Positions 1 to 8,776 of a DNA stretch of 64,000 nucleotides are shown here, one piece after another. This DNA comes from CAYLNL01 sp964385175 (GTDB lineage Bacteria > Bacteroidota > Bacteroidia > Flavobacteriales > Flavobacteriaceae): contig CAYLNL010000001.1 in NCBI GenBank assembly GCA_964385175.1, positions 284,911 to 348,910 on the forward strand, written 5' to 3'. Under the pieces are notes generated by a model that saw only the letters and a list, made by a program, of their open reading frames with translations, was not told where the DNA came from and searched no databases. Position 1 is the first letter of the stretch. Each line of letters starts with the position of its first letter. A program made the position numbers and the translations under genes.

Positions 1-2
1 TT

Positions 3-197
3 ACCCGCATGAGCGAAATGTTTTTAGCGGTAAACCCGGATTACCAATATGCTAAAAGCCTTGCCTCAACCGTTTTAGAAGGAGCGCTCCACCAGCACTA
101 CCTGCGGGAGCACTTTACCTCTATAACCAACTGTAACGAAACGATTACGCCCACGGCTTTCTTTAAAGACCTCGTAACTAACGCTCTAAAACCCTAA
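3..197 (+). CDS. C-terminal end of a regulator-like protein (5' truncated)
   Basis: The frame is open to the left edge and ends in TAA at 195-197, so only the last ~65 residues of a longer gene are present. The visible part is helical and hydrophilic with no membrane segment. It lies 4 nt before the ABC exporter ATG and is probably co-transcribed with it. TetR-type regulators often precede exporter operons of this kind and the tail resembles a TetR ligand-binding C-terminus. That identity is a guess from context; the DNA-binding half is outside the window. Confidence 0.5.
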   Translation, partial: TRMSEMFLAVNPDYQYAKSLASTVLEGALHQHYLREHFTSITNCNETITPTAFFKDLVTNALKP

Positions 198-201
198 GCC
201 C

Positions 202-1872
202 ATGACCCGGCCCATACTAACCGCCTGGCAACGATTGGTGAACTTACTGTCTTTAGACAAAAAAGACATTTTACAGGTAGGTTATTACGCCATTTTTGCG
301 GGTATCGTAAACTTATCGCTTCCGTTAGGCATACAGGCCATCATTAACCTTATCCAGGGCGCCCAGATAAGCACTTCCTGGGTTGTATTGGTTATCCTGG
401 TAACCCTTGGGGTAGCGTTTGCAGGGGCTTTACAGTTTATGCAGCTGCGCATTATAGAAAACCTGCAGCAAAAAATATTTACCCGCGCTTCCTTTGAGTT
501 TGTCTATCGGTTCCCGAAAATAAAAATGAGCGAATTGCGCAATTACTACCCGCCCGAGCTTGCCAACCGCTTTTTCGATACGCTTACCATCCAGAAAGGA
601 GTCGCCAAGCTGCTGTTAGATTTCCCGGCAGCGCTCCTGCAAATTATTTTAGGCTTACTGCTGCTTTCCTTTTATCATTCTTTCTTTATCTTTTACGGCA
701 TTTTGCTCATAGCCCTCATTTACATCCTCTTTAAGTACACCGCCCCAAAAGGGTTACAAACCAGCCTGGCAGAGTCGAAAAGCAAATACAAAGTAGCCCA
801 TTGGATACAGGAAATAGCCCGCACCGTCATCAGCTTTAAAAGTTCCGGGAATACCTCGCACGCCCTCGATAAAAATGATGCATTGGTATCAAACTATATA
901 GACGCCCGGGAAAGTCACTTTAAAATCTTAGCCTTCCAGTTTTTGCAACTCATCGGGTTTAAGGTATTGGTTACCGCCGGCCTGTTGCTGATAGGAGGCG
1001 TATTGGTACTGGAACAAAAAATGAATATCGGGCAATTTGTAGCCGCAGAAATCATTATCCTGCTAATCATTAGCTCCGTTGAAAAACTAATCCTCAGCTT
1101 AGAAGCCTTTTACGACGTGCTTACGTCCTTAGAAAAATTAGGGCAGGTGGTAGATAAGGAATTGGAGTCTCAGCAGGGCGAAATGCCTTTTTCTAAACAC
1201 GGGGAGATAACGGTGGAATTGAAAGAAATAACCTATTCCATCCCGGAAACCTCCCGGAAAATTATCCACAACCTGTCTTTAACCATTCCGCCCCACAGTC
1301 GTATTTTGCTGCAGGGCGAAAACGGGTCCGGCAAATCTACCCTGTTGCAACTCATAGCCGGCCTCATCGTCCCCCATTCAGGAAGCATCTACATCAACCA
1401 TTCCAACCTCCTGGGCATTCCACTCAACCACTACCGGGCTCACATAGGGCAGGTGTTGTCCGAAGAATCTCCCTTTGAAGGAACGCTTTTAGACAACCTC
1501 ACCTTTGGAGACACTGCTATTTCTCCCGAAGAAATTCAATGGGCGCTCGAAAAAAGCGGGCTGCAAACCTTTGTAAAAGAACAGCCCCTGGGGCTGCACA
1601 CCATGCTGTATCCCGAAGGCAGGCAGCTACCTTACACCATCTCCAGGAAAATACTATTGGCGCGCAGCATCTTGCGAAAACCCAAACTCCTCCTCCTGAA
1701 AGAACCGCTTTACCAGTTTGAGGAAGCGGAGGCGGAGCGGATTATGGATTTCCTTGCCCATCCCTCCCAGCCCTGGTCGCTCGTTGTAGCCAGCCAGGAT
1801 CCCCGCTGGGCTGCCCGGTGCCAAACCATCCTGCGTCTAAAAGACGGAGCTTTATTGTCCCCCGAAACCTAA
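202..1872 (+). CDS. ABC exporter, fused membrane and ATP-binding domains
   Basis: A 556-residue half-transporter. Five to six membrane helices lie in residues ~20-310, followed by a nucleotide-binding domain (~340-550). It likely drives type I-like secretion or efflux with the HlyD and TolC proteins directly downstream. Walker A is intact (GENGSGKST, ~373-381). The other ATPase motifs are relaxed: no LSGGQ signature before the Walker B region, Walker B reads LLLLKEP (Lys where Asp is expected, ~500), and the switch His position reads SQD (~530). No N-terminal C39 peptidase is present, so it is not a bacteriocin-processing exporter. The substrate is unknown. Confidence 0.85.
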   Translation: MTRPILTAWQRLVNLLSLDKKDILQVGYYAIFAGIVNLSLPLGIQAIINLIQGAQISTSWVVLVILVTLGVAFAGALQFMQLRIIENLQQKIFTRASFEFVYRFPKIKMSELRNYYPPELANRFFDTLTIQKGVAKLLLDFPAALLQIILGLLLLSFYHSFFIFYGILLIALIYILFKYTAPKGLQTSLAESKSKYKVAHWIQEIARTVISFKSSGNTSHALDKNDALVSNYIDARESHFKILAFQFLQLIGFKVLVTAGLLLIGGVLVLEQKMNIGQFVAAEIIILLIISSVEKLILSLEAFYDVLTSLEKLGQVVDKELESQQGEMPFSKHGEITVELKEITYSIPETSRKIIHNLSLTIPPHSRILLQGENGSGKSTLLQLIAGLIVPHSGSIYINHSNLLGIPLNHYRAHIGQVLSEESPFEGTLLDNLTFGDTAISPEEIQWALEKSGLQTFVKEQPLGLHTMLYPEGRQLPYTISRKILLARSILRKPKLLLLKEPLYQFEEAEAERIMDFLAHPSQPWSLVVASQDPRWAARCQTILRLKDGALLSPET

Positions 1873-1885
1873 ACGTTACAAACCC

Positions 1886-3241
1886 ATGCTCAATATCACC
1901 AATTATAAACTCAACAAAGAAGTATCACTGGCCGGCTACCGCTCTATGCAGAAGGTGGCGCGCCGGGGGCACTACAAAAAGCTCAACCGGTTTTTGTGGG
2001 TATTCTTCTTCATAGGGATTTTAACGCTTTTTTTGCCCTGGACACAGACCATTTCGGGGCGGGGCTTTCTCACCACGCTCAAGCCCGACCAGCGACCGCA
2101 AACCATTCAATCTGCCATAGCCGGCAGGATAGAGCGGTGGTATGTGCGTGAGGGAGACTTTGTAAAAAAAGGAGATACTATTTTGCACATTTCCGAAATA
2201 AAAGCCGAGTATTTAGACCCCGATTTATTAGGCAGAACCCAACAGCAGGTAAAAGCCAAAGAACTTACCGTAACCGCTTATTCTGAAAAGGTAAAGGCGC
2301 TGGAAAATCAAATTGCGGCTTTGCAGAGCGAGCAGCGGTTAAAACTGCAACAGGCGCGCAACAAACTCATCCAGGCAAAGCTAAAGGCGCAGAGCGACAG
2401 TATTGATTTTGAAGCTGCCAAAACCAACCTTTCTATAGCCGAGCGCCAGTATGCGCGCACGCAGCAACTGCAGGCGGAGGGATTAAAAGCGGTTACCGAT
2501 GTGGAAGAGAAACGCCTGAAACTACAGGAAACCCAGGCTTCCATAATTGCCCGGGAAAACACACTCCTGGCAAGCAAAAACGAGATTTTGAATGCCCGCG
2601 TGGAAATTACCCGAACCCAGGCCGAGTATGCAGATAAGATAGCCAAAGCGCAGAGCGACCGGTACACGGCGCTGTCTGACCAATATAACTCAGATGCCGC
2701 ACTTACCAAACTACAAAATGAGTTTACCAATTACGAAATCCGCAACCAGCTCTATTATGTTACCGCTCCCCAGGATGGCTACATCAATAAAGCGCTCCAG
2801 TCTGGCATAGGCGAAACGTTCAAAGAAGGCATTCCTTTGGTGGGTATTATGCCTGCCAACTACGAGCCGGCGGTAGAGACTTTTGTGGCGCCCATAGACC
2901 TGCCGCTCATTCACGTGGGAGAAAGGGTGCGGGTACAGTTCGACGGCTGGCCTGCCATTGTCTTCAGCGGCTGGCCCAACGTATCGTATGGCACCTACGG
3001 CGGCATTGTGGTAGCGGTGGAAACCTTTATCAGCGATAATGGAAAATTCCGTGTTCTCATAGCGCCCGACCCTAACGACCATCCCTGGCCCAAAGCCATC
3101 CGCGTAGGCTCCGGGGCGTACACCATGGCGCTCTTAGACAATGTGCCGATATGGTTTGAACTGTGGCGGAGACTCAACGGGTTCCCGCCCAACTACTACC
3201 AATCTGCCCAGGCTGCAACCAACCATTCTGCTACCAAATGA
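1886..3241 (+). CDS. HlyD-family periplasmic adaptor
   Basis: A 451-residue membrane-fusion protein joining the inner-membrane ABC exporter to the outer-membrane channel. One transmembrane helix lies at ~35-55, after a short cytoplasmic N-terminus. A split lipoyl/barrel-sandwich segment (~70-110, GRIERWYVREGDFVKKGD) follows, then a long Ala/Gln/Lys-rich coiled-coil hairpin (~115-280), then the second lipoyl half and a beta-barrel domain. It starts 13 nt after the ABC gene, and its stop overlaps the next start (ATGA at 3238-3241), so the three genes form one operon. Confidence 0.9.
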   Translation: MLNITNYKLNKEVSLAGYRSMQKVARRGHYKKLNRFLWVFFFIGILTLFLPWTQTISGRGFLTTLKPDQRPQTIQSAIAGRIERWYVREGDFVKKGDTILHISEIKAEYLDPDLLGRTQQQVKAKELTVTAYSEKVKALENQIAALQSEQRLKLQQARNKLIQAKLKAQSDSIDFEAAKTNLSIAERQYARTQQLQAEGLKAVTDVEEKRLKLQETQASIIARENTLLASKNEILNARVEITRTQAEYADKIAKAQSDRYTALSDQYNSDAALTKLQNEFTNYEIRNQLYYVTAPQDGYINKALQSGIGETFKEGIPLVGIMPANYEPAVETFVAPIDLPLIHVGERVRVQFDGWPAIVFSGWPNVSYGTYGGIVVAVETFISDNGKFRVLIAPDPNDHPWPKAIRVGSGAYTMALLDNVPIWFELWRRLNGFPPNYYQSAQAATNHSATK

Positions 3242-4647
3242 AAAAACCGTGTATCTTTTTCCTCGTCTTTTTTTCAGCCGCTCTGCAGGCGCAGGATTCC
3301 ACGGCGTTCGCTAACCGGGTTATGACGTTGAGCGAATACCTGGGCTTTGTGAAAAAACACCATCCCGTGGTAAAACAGGCTCATTTAGAGGTGAGCAAGG
3401 CGCAGGCAGAGTTGATGAGCGCCCGCGGCGGGTTCGATCCCAATATAGAAATAGATTACGACCGGAAAAAATTCGCCGCGTCTGAATACTACGACCTGCT
3501 CAATGCCAACTTTACCATTCCTACATGGTTTGGCATAGAAGTAAAGGCGGGGTATGAACTGGCGGACGGCGCTTTCCTGAATCCTCAAAATACCCTGCCG
3601 GAAAACGGGTTGTATAGCGCCGGTATTTCCCTGCCGCTGGGGCAGGGGCTTTTTATAAACCAGCGCATGGCTACTTTGCAGCAGGCGAAGGTATTTTTAG
3701 ACCAATCCGAAGCCGAGCGCCAACTCCAGGTAAACCAAATTCTTTTTGAAGCTGCCATGGCGTACTTTCAGTGGTACCAAACCTACCACCAGCAAAAACT
3801 CTACCGGCACTTTCTCCAAAACGCCCGCATTCGTTTCAATGGCATTCAACAGCAGGTGTTGCAGGGCGATAAAGCTGCCATAGACAGCGTGGAGGCGGGT
3901 ATTATTGTAAACAGCCGGAAAGTAGGGTTGCAACAGGCCAACATAGACTATTTAAAAAAATCGCTGGAATTAGCCAATTTTTTGTGGATAGGTAACGGAA
4001 TTCCGCTGGAGTTGCAACCTACGGTAACTCCCGATACGTTGCTGTTGGAACGCCTGGACGAAACGTTGCGGCTAAACCAGATTGTGCCCTCTGATTTTTC
4101 AGTGGAAAACCATCCCAAAATCCGCTCTTTGCAATATAAAATAGACGCTTTAACCATAGAACGAAGGTTAAAAGCCGAGTTGTTGAAGCCCCGCTTAGAC
4201 CTGCACTATAATTTTATTACCAGCGATGCCGAACAGCTAAACACTATTAATACGGGCGATTATAAATTGGGGGTTCGTTTTCGCTTCCCGCTGTTTTTAA
4301 GGAAAGAGCGTGGTAATTTGCTCCTGGCGCGCTATAAACTGCAAGATGCTGAATACCAGTTCCTCCTGGAAAAAGTAACGTTGCTGAACCGGGTAGAAGC
4401 CAACCGAAATGAAGTGGAGAATTACACCGGGCAACTCCGGCTCATAGAAAGCGTAGTGGAGAGCTACCAACAACTTCTCCAGGCCGAAGAGCGCAGGTTT
4501 TACTTAGGCGAAAGTTCCGTGTTTCTCATCAACTCCCGCGAGCAGGGTTATATAGACGCCCGCCTGAAGCAGATAGACCTCTACACAAAATTCTTCGCCG
4601 CCCAGGCTCAGCTTTTCCGCACACTTGCTTTAGAATTAGAGGAGTAA
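3238..4647 (+). CDS. TolC-like outer-membrane efflux protein
   Basis: A 469-residue outer-membrane factor. I chose the ATG at 3238, which overlaps the HlyD stop and gives a clean signal peptide (MKKPCIFFLVFFSAALQAQ). An upstream in-frame start at 3163 would lie inside hlyD. The two long helical repeats typical of TolC are visible (~50-230 and ~270-465), rich in Gln/Glu/Ala/Leu. It completes the tripartite exporter with the two preceding genes. Confidence 0.88.
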   Translation: MKKPCIFFLVFFSAALQAQDSTAFANRVMTLSEYLGFVKKHHPVVKQAHLEVSKAQAELMSARGGFDPNIEIDYDRKKFAASEYYDLLNANFTIPTWFGIEVKAGYELADGAFLNPQNTLPENGLYSAGISLPLGQGLFINQRMATLQQAKVFLDQSEAERQLQVNQILFEAAMAYFQWYQTYHQQKLYRHFLQNARIRFNGIQQQVLQGDKAAIDSVEAGIIVNSRKVGLQQANIDYLKKSLELANFLWIGNGIPLELQPTVTPDTLLLERLDETLRLNQIVPSDFSVENHPKIRSLQYKIDALTIERRLKAELLKPRLDLHYNFITSDAEQLNTINTGDYKLGVRFRFPLFLRKERGNLLLARYKLQDAEYQFLLEKVTLLNRVEANRNEVENYTGQLRLIESVVESYQQLLQAEERRFYLGESSVFLINSREQGYIDARLKQIDLYTKFFAAQAQLFRTLALELEE

Positions 4648-4662
4648 ACCGCCGCAGAATTT

Positions 4663-4830
4663 CCCCTGCTCCCGAAGTCTCCCGACTTCGGAACCCTCGT
4701 GTACCCGCTCCCGCGCAGGCGCGTGCCTGTATGTGCGCGGGTACGGGCACGAGCGTGACGCGTGCGCCGGTGAGAGTGAGGGAGTGGTACGAGCCAGAAG
4801 GCTCACACCGGCGAGAGGAATGTTTATTCC
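4663..4830 (+). repeat. GC-rich modular hairpin repeat, copy 1
   Basis: This fills most of the 319 bp gap between the exporter operon and the ATPase gene. It is a string of short palindromes: a CCGAAGTC/GACTTCGG hairpin, a GCGCAGGCGCG/CGCGCC hairpin, a GAGCGTGACGC segment, then a GGTACGAGCC/GGCTC hairpin. The same modules recur near 6.7, 7.7, 9.6, 14.6, 19.3, 19.9, 21.1 and 22.0 kb. Short ORFs crossing it are judged non-coding. A -7-like TACATTTG (4927-4934) lies between it and the next gene. Confidence 0.8.
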
Positions 4831-4966
4831 TGCTGTACCTTCGTGAAGCCGGACAAAATATTAGCGGCAAGCCACTGTCTGTGACAGCACTCACTTTTGG
4901 AATTTTAAGAAAAACACTTAAATTCATACATTTGCAACCTATAAGAATACACAACTATCAAGACAG

Positions 4967-6199
4967 ATGAGTAAAATAAAAATAAAAAATTTTGGGCCGA
5001 TTAAAGGCGGATTGGGTGATGATTGGATTGATATCAAGAAAGTGACTGTTTTAATAGGGAATCAAGGAAGCGGGAAAAGTACTGTTGCAAAATTGATTTC
5101 AACTTTCTCTTGGATTGAAAAAGCTCTATACAAGCAAGGGATTAAGAAAGAAGATGTCAAAAGAAAATCTAAATTTGAAAACTATTATTGTGAATACCAA
5201 AACTTAAAAAACTATTTTAAAAATGACAGTGAGATTGAATTTGAAGGAGATAGTTTTAAGTTCACTTATAAAAGGGGAAGATTGTCAATAGACGAAACAA
5301 AGGGTGGGAAGTATTTAGTTCCCAAAATAATGTATGTACCAGCAGAAAGAAACTTTGTCAGTGCTGTTTCTCAACCAGAAAAACTTAAATATTTACCCAA
5401 GACGTTATACACTTTCTTGGAAGAATACGAACGTTCTAAGGAGGAACTTTCTGATAATTTAGATATTCCAATCAATAATCTAAAATTTCAACACGATAAT
5501 AGAAAAGGAGAGTCTAAGATAATAGGAGAAGATTATGATTTGCTTTTATACCAAGCTTCAAGTGGTTTACAATCTGCAATTCCTCTTTTTTTAGTATCTA
5601 AAAATCTGAGTGAAGGCATTGATAGAGCATCCGACAATTCTAAAAGCAAAATAAGTTTGGAAGAAATGCAAAAACTTAGAGATAGAATTTTAATGATATT
5701 AAGAAATGAAAAGCTAACTGACGATTTGATGAGAAGTCAGGCTGTTGAATTGCTTTCTTCCATTACTAAAAATGATTGTTTTATTAATATTGTTGAAGAG
5801 CCAGAGCAAAACTTGTTTCCTTTGTCGCAATGGGAAATGCTGAAAAAGCTTCTGGAGTTCAGTAATTTCAATCAGGGGAACAAATTAATAATGACTACCC
5901 ATAGCCCCTATTTAATAAACTATATCAGTATTGCAATCCAAGCTGAATATTTGAAAAACAAGATTGAAGAAAATATCAATGCCACTGTTTTAATCAATAA
6001 AATCGAAAAAATCATCTCTCAAAAAGCGCTTGTTTCCGCTTCTGATGTTGTTGTTTATCAGCTTGACGAAACAAATGGAATAATTAAAAAATTGCCAACA
6101 ACAGAGGGGATACCTTCAGATAATAACTATTTAAATGAATCACTACGACATTGCAACGAAATGTTTGATAATCTTTTAGAGATAGAACAGGAATTATGA
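4967..6199 (+). CDS. SMC/OLD-type AAA ATPase, putative defence module
   Basis: A 410-residue ATPase of the ABC/SMC-like group found in many anti-phage systems. Walker A is GNQGSGKST (~33-41), after an N-terminal NFGPI segment. A serine-glycine signature reads ASSGLQS (~198-204). The Walker B-like acidic stretch is EEPEQNLFP (~282-290), and the switch motif is TTHSPY (~311-316). The last codons overlap the next ORF (ATGA at 6196-6199), so the two proteins are translationally coupled. The AT-rich composition contrasts with the exporter operon. Relatives include PtuA, AriA and AbiL ATPases; I cannot assign it to any of these. Confidence 0.82.
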   Translation: MSKIKIKNFGPIKGGLGDDWIDIKKVTVLIGNQGSGKSTVAKLISTFSWIEKALYKQGIKKEDVKRKSKFENYYCEYQNLKNYFKNDSEIEFEGDSFKFTYKRGRLSIDETKGGKYLVPKIMYVPAERNFVSAVSQPEKLKYLPKTLYTFLEEYERSKEELSDNLDIPINNLKFQHDNRKGESKIIGEDYDLLLYQASSGLQSAIPLFLVSKNLSEGIDRASDNSKSKISLEEMQKLRDRILMILRNEKLTDDLMRSQAVELLSSITKNDCFINIVEEPEQNLFPLSQWEMLKKLLEFSNFNQGNKLIMTTHSPYLINYISIAIQAEYLKNKIEENINATVLINKIEKIISQKALVSASDVVVYQLDETNGIIKKLPTTEGIPSDNNYLNESLRHCNEMFDNLLEIEQEL

Positions 6200-6696
6200 G
6201 TTTGAATTTTTTCAAGGCCGATTGCCAGTATCAACCTATTACGTCAGCTATATTCGGCCTATGTGACAATCAAGATGATACAAAGGCCTTTCCTGATACA
6301 GATGTTGCAAATCAAGAATCACAATGGATAGCCATAGTTAAAAACGAGAAAAAATTTTCAGTGGTATTTACTGCTATTGACAAATGTGTTTTACAAAATA
6401 ATGAGGAGGTGGGTAAAGGTAGGTGTGATGGAATGCTTACAACTTGTAATCACTTATATTTAGTTGAACTTAAGAATCAGAAGGAAGATTGGCAAACTGA
6501 TGCAAAGAATCAGCTCCTTTCTACAATTGATTTACTAATAGCGAACCACGACATAACCCGGTACAAAAAGAAAAAAGCCTTTGCTTGTAACAAACGAAGA
6601 AAAAAGTTTGCTGAGATAGACAACGAGGAGAATTTAATATTGTATAGAAAGACGGGGTTTAGAATTGATATTCAAGCAGAAATTGTGGTTATTTAA
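6196..6696 (+). CDS. Putative PD-(D/E)XK nuclease-like partner of the ATPase
   Basis: A 166-residue protein coupled to the ATPase by a 4 nt overlap. The core resembles a PD-(D/E)XK nuclease: a glycine/aspartate turn (RCDG, Asp78), a hydrophobic strand, then VELKNQ with Glu91 and Lys93. No signal peptide or membrane segment is present. A small nuclease beside an SMC-type ATPase is the usual design of two-gene abortive-infection systems, so it may be the effector. The nuclease assignment is my reading of one motif. No named family is recognised. Confidence 0.6.
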   Translation: MSLNFFKADCQYQPITSAIFGLCDNQDDTKAFPDTDVANQESQWIAIVKNEKKFSVVFTAIDKCVLQNNEEVGKGRCDGMLTTCNHLYLVELKNQKEDWQTDAKNQLLSTIDLLIANHDITRYKKKKAFACNKRRKKFAEIDNEENLILYRKTGFRIDIQAEIVVI

Positions 6697-6712
6697 TATT
6701 AGGGACATATCT

Positions 6713-6955
6713 CCCTGCCCCGTTCCCCGAAGTCTCCCGGTTTCGTAACTAAAACAAAAACCTCCCGCGCAGGCGCGCCTATATACGCGCGGGCGCAGGT
6801 GCACGAGCGTGACGCTCACAAATACCATCCCGCTCCCCGAAGTCTCCCGACTTCGGAACCTCGCGTACCCGCCCTCACGCGCAGGCGCGCGCCTGTACAC
6901 GCGCGGGCGCAGATGCACGGACAAATACTACCCGAAAGGGATTGTGGGGTAGCGG
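6713..6955 (+). repeat. GC-rich modular hairpin repeat, copies 2a and 2b
   Basis: Two successive copies (about 6713-6830 and 6831-6955) of the family seen at 4.66 kb. Each begins with the CCCGAAGTCTCCCG module and continues with the CGCGCAGGCGCG hairpin and the GCACGAGCGTGACGC or GATGCAC segment. The second copy ends in an ACCCGAAAGGGATTGTGGGG module. The gap separates the plus-strand ATPase/nuclease pair from the minus-strand HepT/MntA pair. Confidence 0.78.
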
Positions 6956-6960
6956 GGACA

Positions 6961-7311
6961 TTATTTTTCTTTGTCAATTATCCGGTCAATCTGGATTTTG
7001 TTCCCTGGTAAATAATTGGTAGCTACATCCCAAATTATCTCATAATCAACTCCAAAATATTCATGTGAAACCCTGTTTCTCAAGTAGTACATTTCTTTCC
7101 ATGGAATATCAGGATACTTTTCTTTTATCCTTTCATCTAAGTTTTTAGAGGCCTCACCTATTATTTCAAAATTCCTGATAACTGCGTCAACTGTTTTATA
7201 ATCCCTTTTGAAATGCTCGAAATCATATCCTTTGATATATTCAGCAATCCGACTCATCGCTGTTTGGATGTCATCAAGGAACATTCTGTGACTACGTTCT
7301 TCTTTTCTCAC
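6961..7311 (-). CDS. hepT: HepT-like HEPN ribonuclease toxin (DUF86)
   Basis: A 116-residue HEPN protein with the complete active-site motif R78-x4-H83-x-Y85 (RNRVSHEY). That motif defines HepT toxins, which cleave RNA or tRNA as dimers. The length is normal for the family. It sits 1 nt behind the nucleotidyltransferase gene that encodes its partner. In the known HepT/MntA system the partner AMPylates the Tyr of this motif to silence the toxin, and the Tyr is present here. The gene is the terminal part of a cassette-like module on the minus strand. Confidence 0.88.
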   Translation of the reverse strand: MRKEERSHRMFLDDIQTAMSRIAEYIKGYDFEHFKRDYKTVDAVIRNFEIIGEASKNLDERIKEKYPDIPWKEMYYLRNRVSHEYFGVDYEIIWDVATNYLPGNKIQIDRIIDKEK

Positions 7312-7312
7312 A

Positions 7313-7603
7313 TTATACGTATTTTACCTGATTTAAAATCCTATCCTTTATTTGTTCCTTTAATGCGTTTTTGGTCACTAAATCAATCTTTCGCCCAAAA
7401 ATATTCTCAAGATAAATTTCTAAGGAAAAATATTTCCATCCGATAGGTTTTTCAAATTCAACAAGTAAATCAATATCACTATCATCTGTATTTGAATCAT
7501 CAGAAAATGAACCAAATAGCCCAATCTGCTTAACAGCGTATTCCCGGTATAAAACTGGCTTTAAATCGCTCAACGTATTCAATATGTCATTCCTGGTAAT
7601 CAT
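7313..7603 (-). CDS. mntA: MntA-like minimal nucleotidyltransferase antitoxin
   Basis: A 96-residue protein with the pol-beta NTase signature GSF (31-33) followed by DSDID (Asp43, Asp45), and a third acidic residue in RKIDLV. These residues bind Mg-ATP in minimal nucleotidyltransferases. I prefer the ATG at 7603 (MITRNDIL) because the 8 residues upstream (start 7627) add a non-family, hydrophobic extension. It is the first gene of the antitoxin/toxin pair with hepT. Confidence 0.87.
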   Translation of the reverse strand: MITRNDILNTLSDLKPVLYREYAVKQIGLFGSFSDDSNTDDSDIDLLVEFEKPIGWKYFSLEIYLENIFGRKIDLVTKNALKEQIKDRILNQVKYV

Positions 7604-7656
7604 AATCCAAATATATAACTTTTTCAAGTTACATAGGAATCTGTCTTTCTAAGCAT

Positions 7657-7904
7657 GCCCTACAACTTGTTGATATGGCAACTATACCCAAAACCTTTTA
7701 CTTAACATTCCCCCACTCCGCAAAGGCTCCCGGTTTCGGAACGAAAACAAAAACCGCTCGCGCGCAGGGGCGCCTGCGCGCATGGGTACGCGCACGAGTG
7801 TGGCGCGGGCGCTGGTGAGAAGGAAATAATATCTTGCAAAGCCGGGAGACGTTGCGGGGCGGAGGGAGCAAGAAAAAATATTTAGTTTAATCTTACGTTA
7901 GCGG
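7657..7904 (-). repeat. attC-like junction containing GC-rich repeat copy 3
   Basis: This lies between the methyltransferase stop and the MntA gene. Read on the minus strand it opens with CCGCTAAC (7897-7904), which includes the methyltransferase stop codon. It contains a GC-rich modular repeat (about 7712-7875) and closes with GTTGTAGGGC (7657-7666). The repeat carries the GCAAAGCCGGGAGACGTTGC hairpin that forms the tandem array at 20.0 kb. It is longer than a normal attC site. I cannot tell whether the repeat was inserted or is part of the recombination site. Confidence 0.5.
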
Positions 7905-8776
7905 TTGTGCTTCTGTTCCATCTGTGCGAATAAGTCAATGGCCTGCTCCAGAATTGTATGGTGGTGTCCGTTGCCATTCGCTTTTTTCTGTTGAATGAAG
8001 TCAAGGCGGTATTCGTTTTTAATTTTTCCGTGGTTGTCAAACCTGTCAAGTATCATTTTATAATATTCGGGGTGAAGTTCGCAACTGATAAAGTTCCTCT
8101 TTAAACTTTTGCAAAGCACCAATTCACTGCCACTGCCGCCAAACAAAATAAAACAGTCGTCATTTTCCTGTGTGCAAGATTTAATCAGCATCTCAACAAG
8201 TGGCAAAGGAATTTGGCAGGCATGAAAAGTTTTATCCTTGCTCACATTTTTTACAAGGTCAAAATAAAACCAACTGTAAGGCATCCTACCTAAGTGTCCG
8301 TTTGCAATTCTACTTTGTATGCGTTTGTCTGTGGGGTTTTGATAAGGAACGGCAACATTGTCTTTGTAAAAATTATTCTTCTTTGATTTTGTTGCATGAA
8401 GAATGGAACGGTGTCCGGTGGTAAATCGTCTTGGGCTGTGTCCAACATTAGTATTGTAAACCCATACATAGTCCTGAACATCATAGGCCACTTCATCTAA
8501 ATACTTAACTCGCAAATGAGCATTCTGCTTCGGATAATTCATCATAAATAAATTACCTGTCGGCTTCAAAACTCTCATGCATTCTTTTGTGAGTTGAATA
8601 TACCAATCAATATACTCGTTCCATTTTGTGGTGTAGTTTTTCCCTGCGTAGTTAATGCCCACATTGTAGTCAGGGTCACCATAAACCATATCCAAGCTAC
8701 CATCGGGCAGTTTAGATAAAACCTTTAAAACATCTTCGTTGAAGACCTTGTTGCGGAATTTATTTAGTGTCTCCAT
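7898..8776 (-). CDS. Site-specific DNA methyltransferase, beta-class order
   Basis: A 292-residue enzyme probably methylating adenine N6 (or cytosine N4). The catalytic motif IV is near the N-terminus (GDPDYNVG, Asp34-Tyr37) and the SAM-binding motif I is near the C-terminus (LFGGSGS, ~212-217). This order is typical of beta-class enzymes such as HinfI or MboII methylases. Motif IV reads DPDY instead of DPPY, a notable departure. The gene overlaps the preceding ORF by 17 nt, consistent with a restriction-modification pair. The stop codon lies inside the cassette core CGTTAGCGG. Confidence 0.85.
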   Translation of the reverse strand: METLNKFRNKVFNEDVLKVLSKLPDGSLDMVYGDPDYNVGINYAGKNYTTKWNEYIDWYIQLTKECMRVLKPTGNLFMMNYPKQNAHLRVKYLDEVAYDVQDYVWVYNTNVGHSPRRFTTGHRSILHATKSKKNNFYKDNVAVPYQNPTDKRIQSRIANGHLGRMPYSWFYFDLVKNVSKDKTFHACQIPLPLVEMLIKSCTQENDDCFILFGGSGSELVLCKSLKRNFISCELHPEYYKMILDRFDNHGKIKNEYRLDFIQQKKANGNGHHHTILEQAIDLFAQMEQKHNR

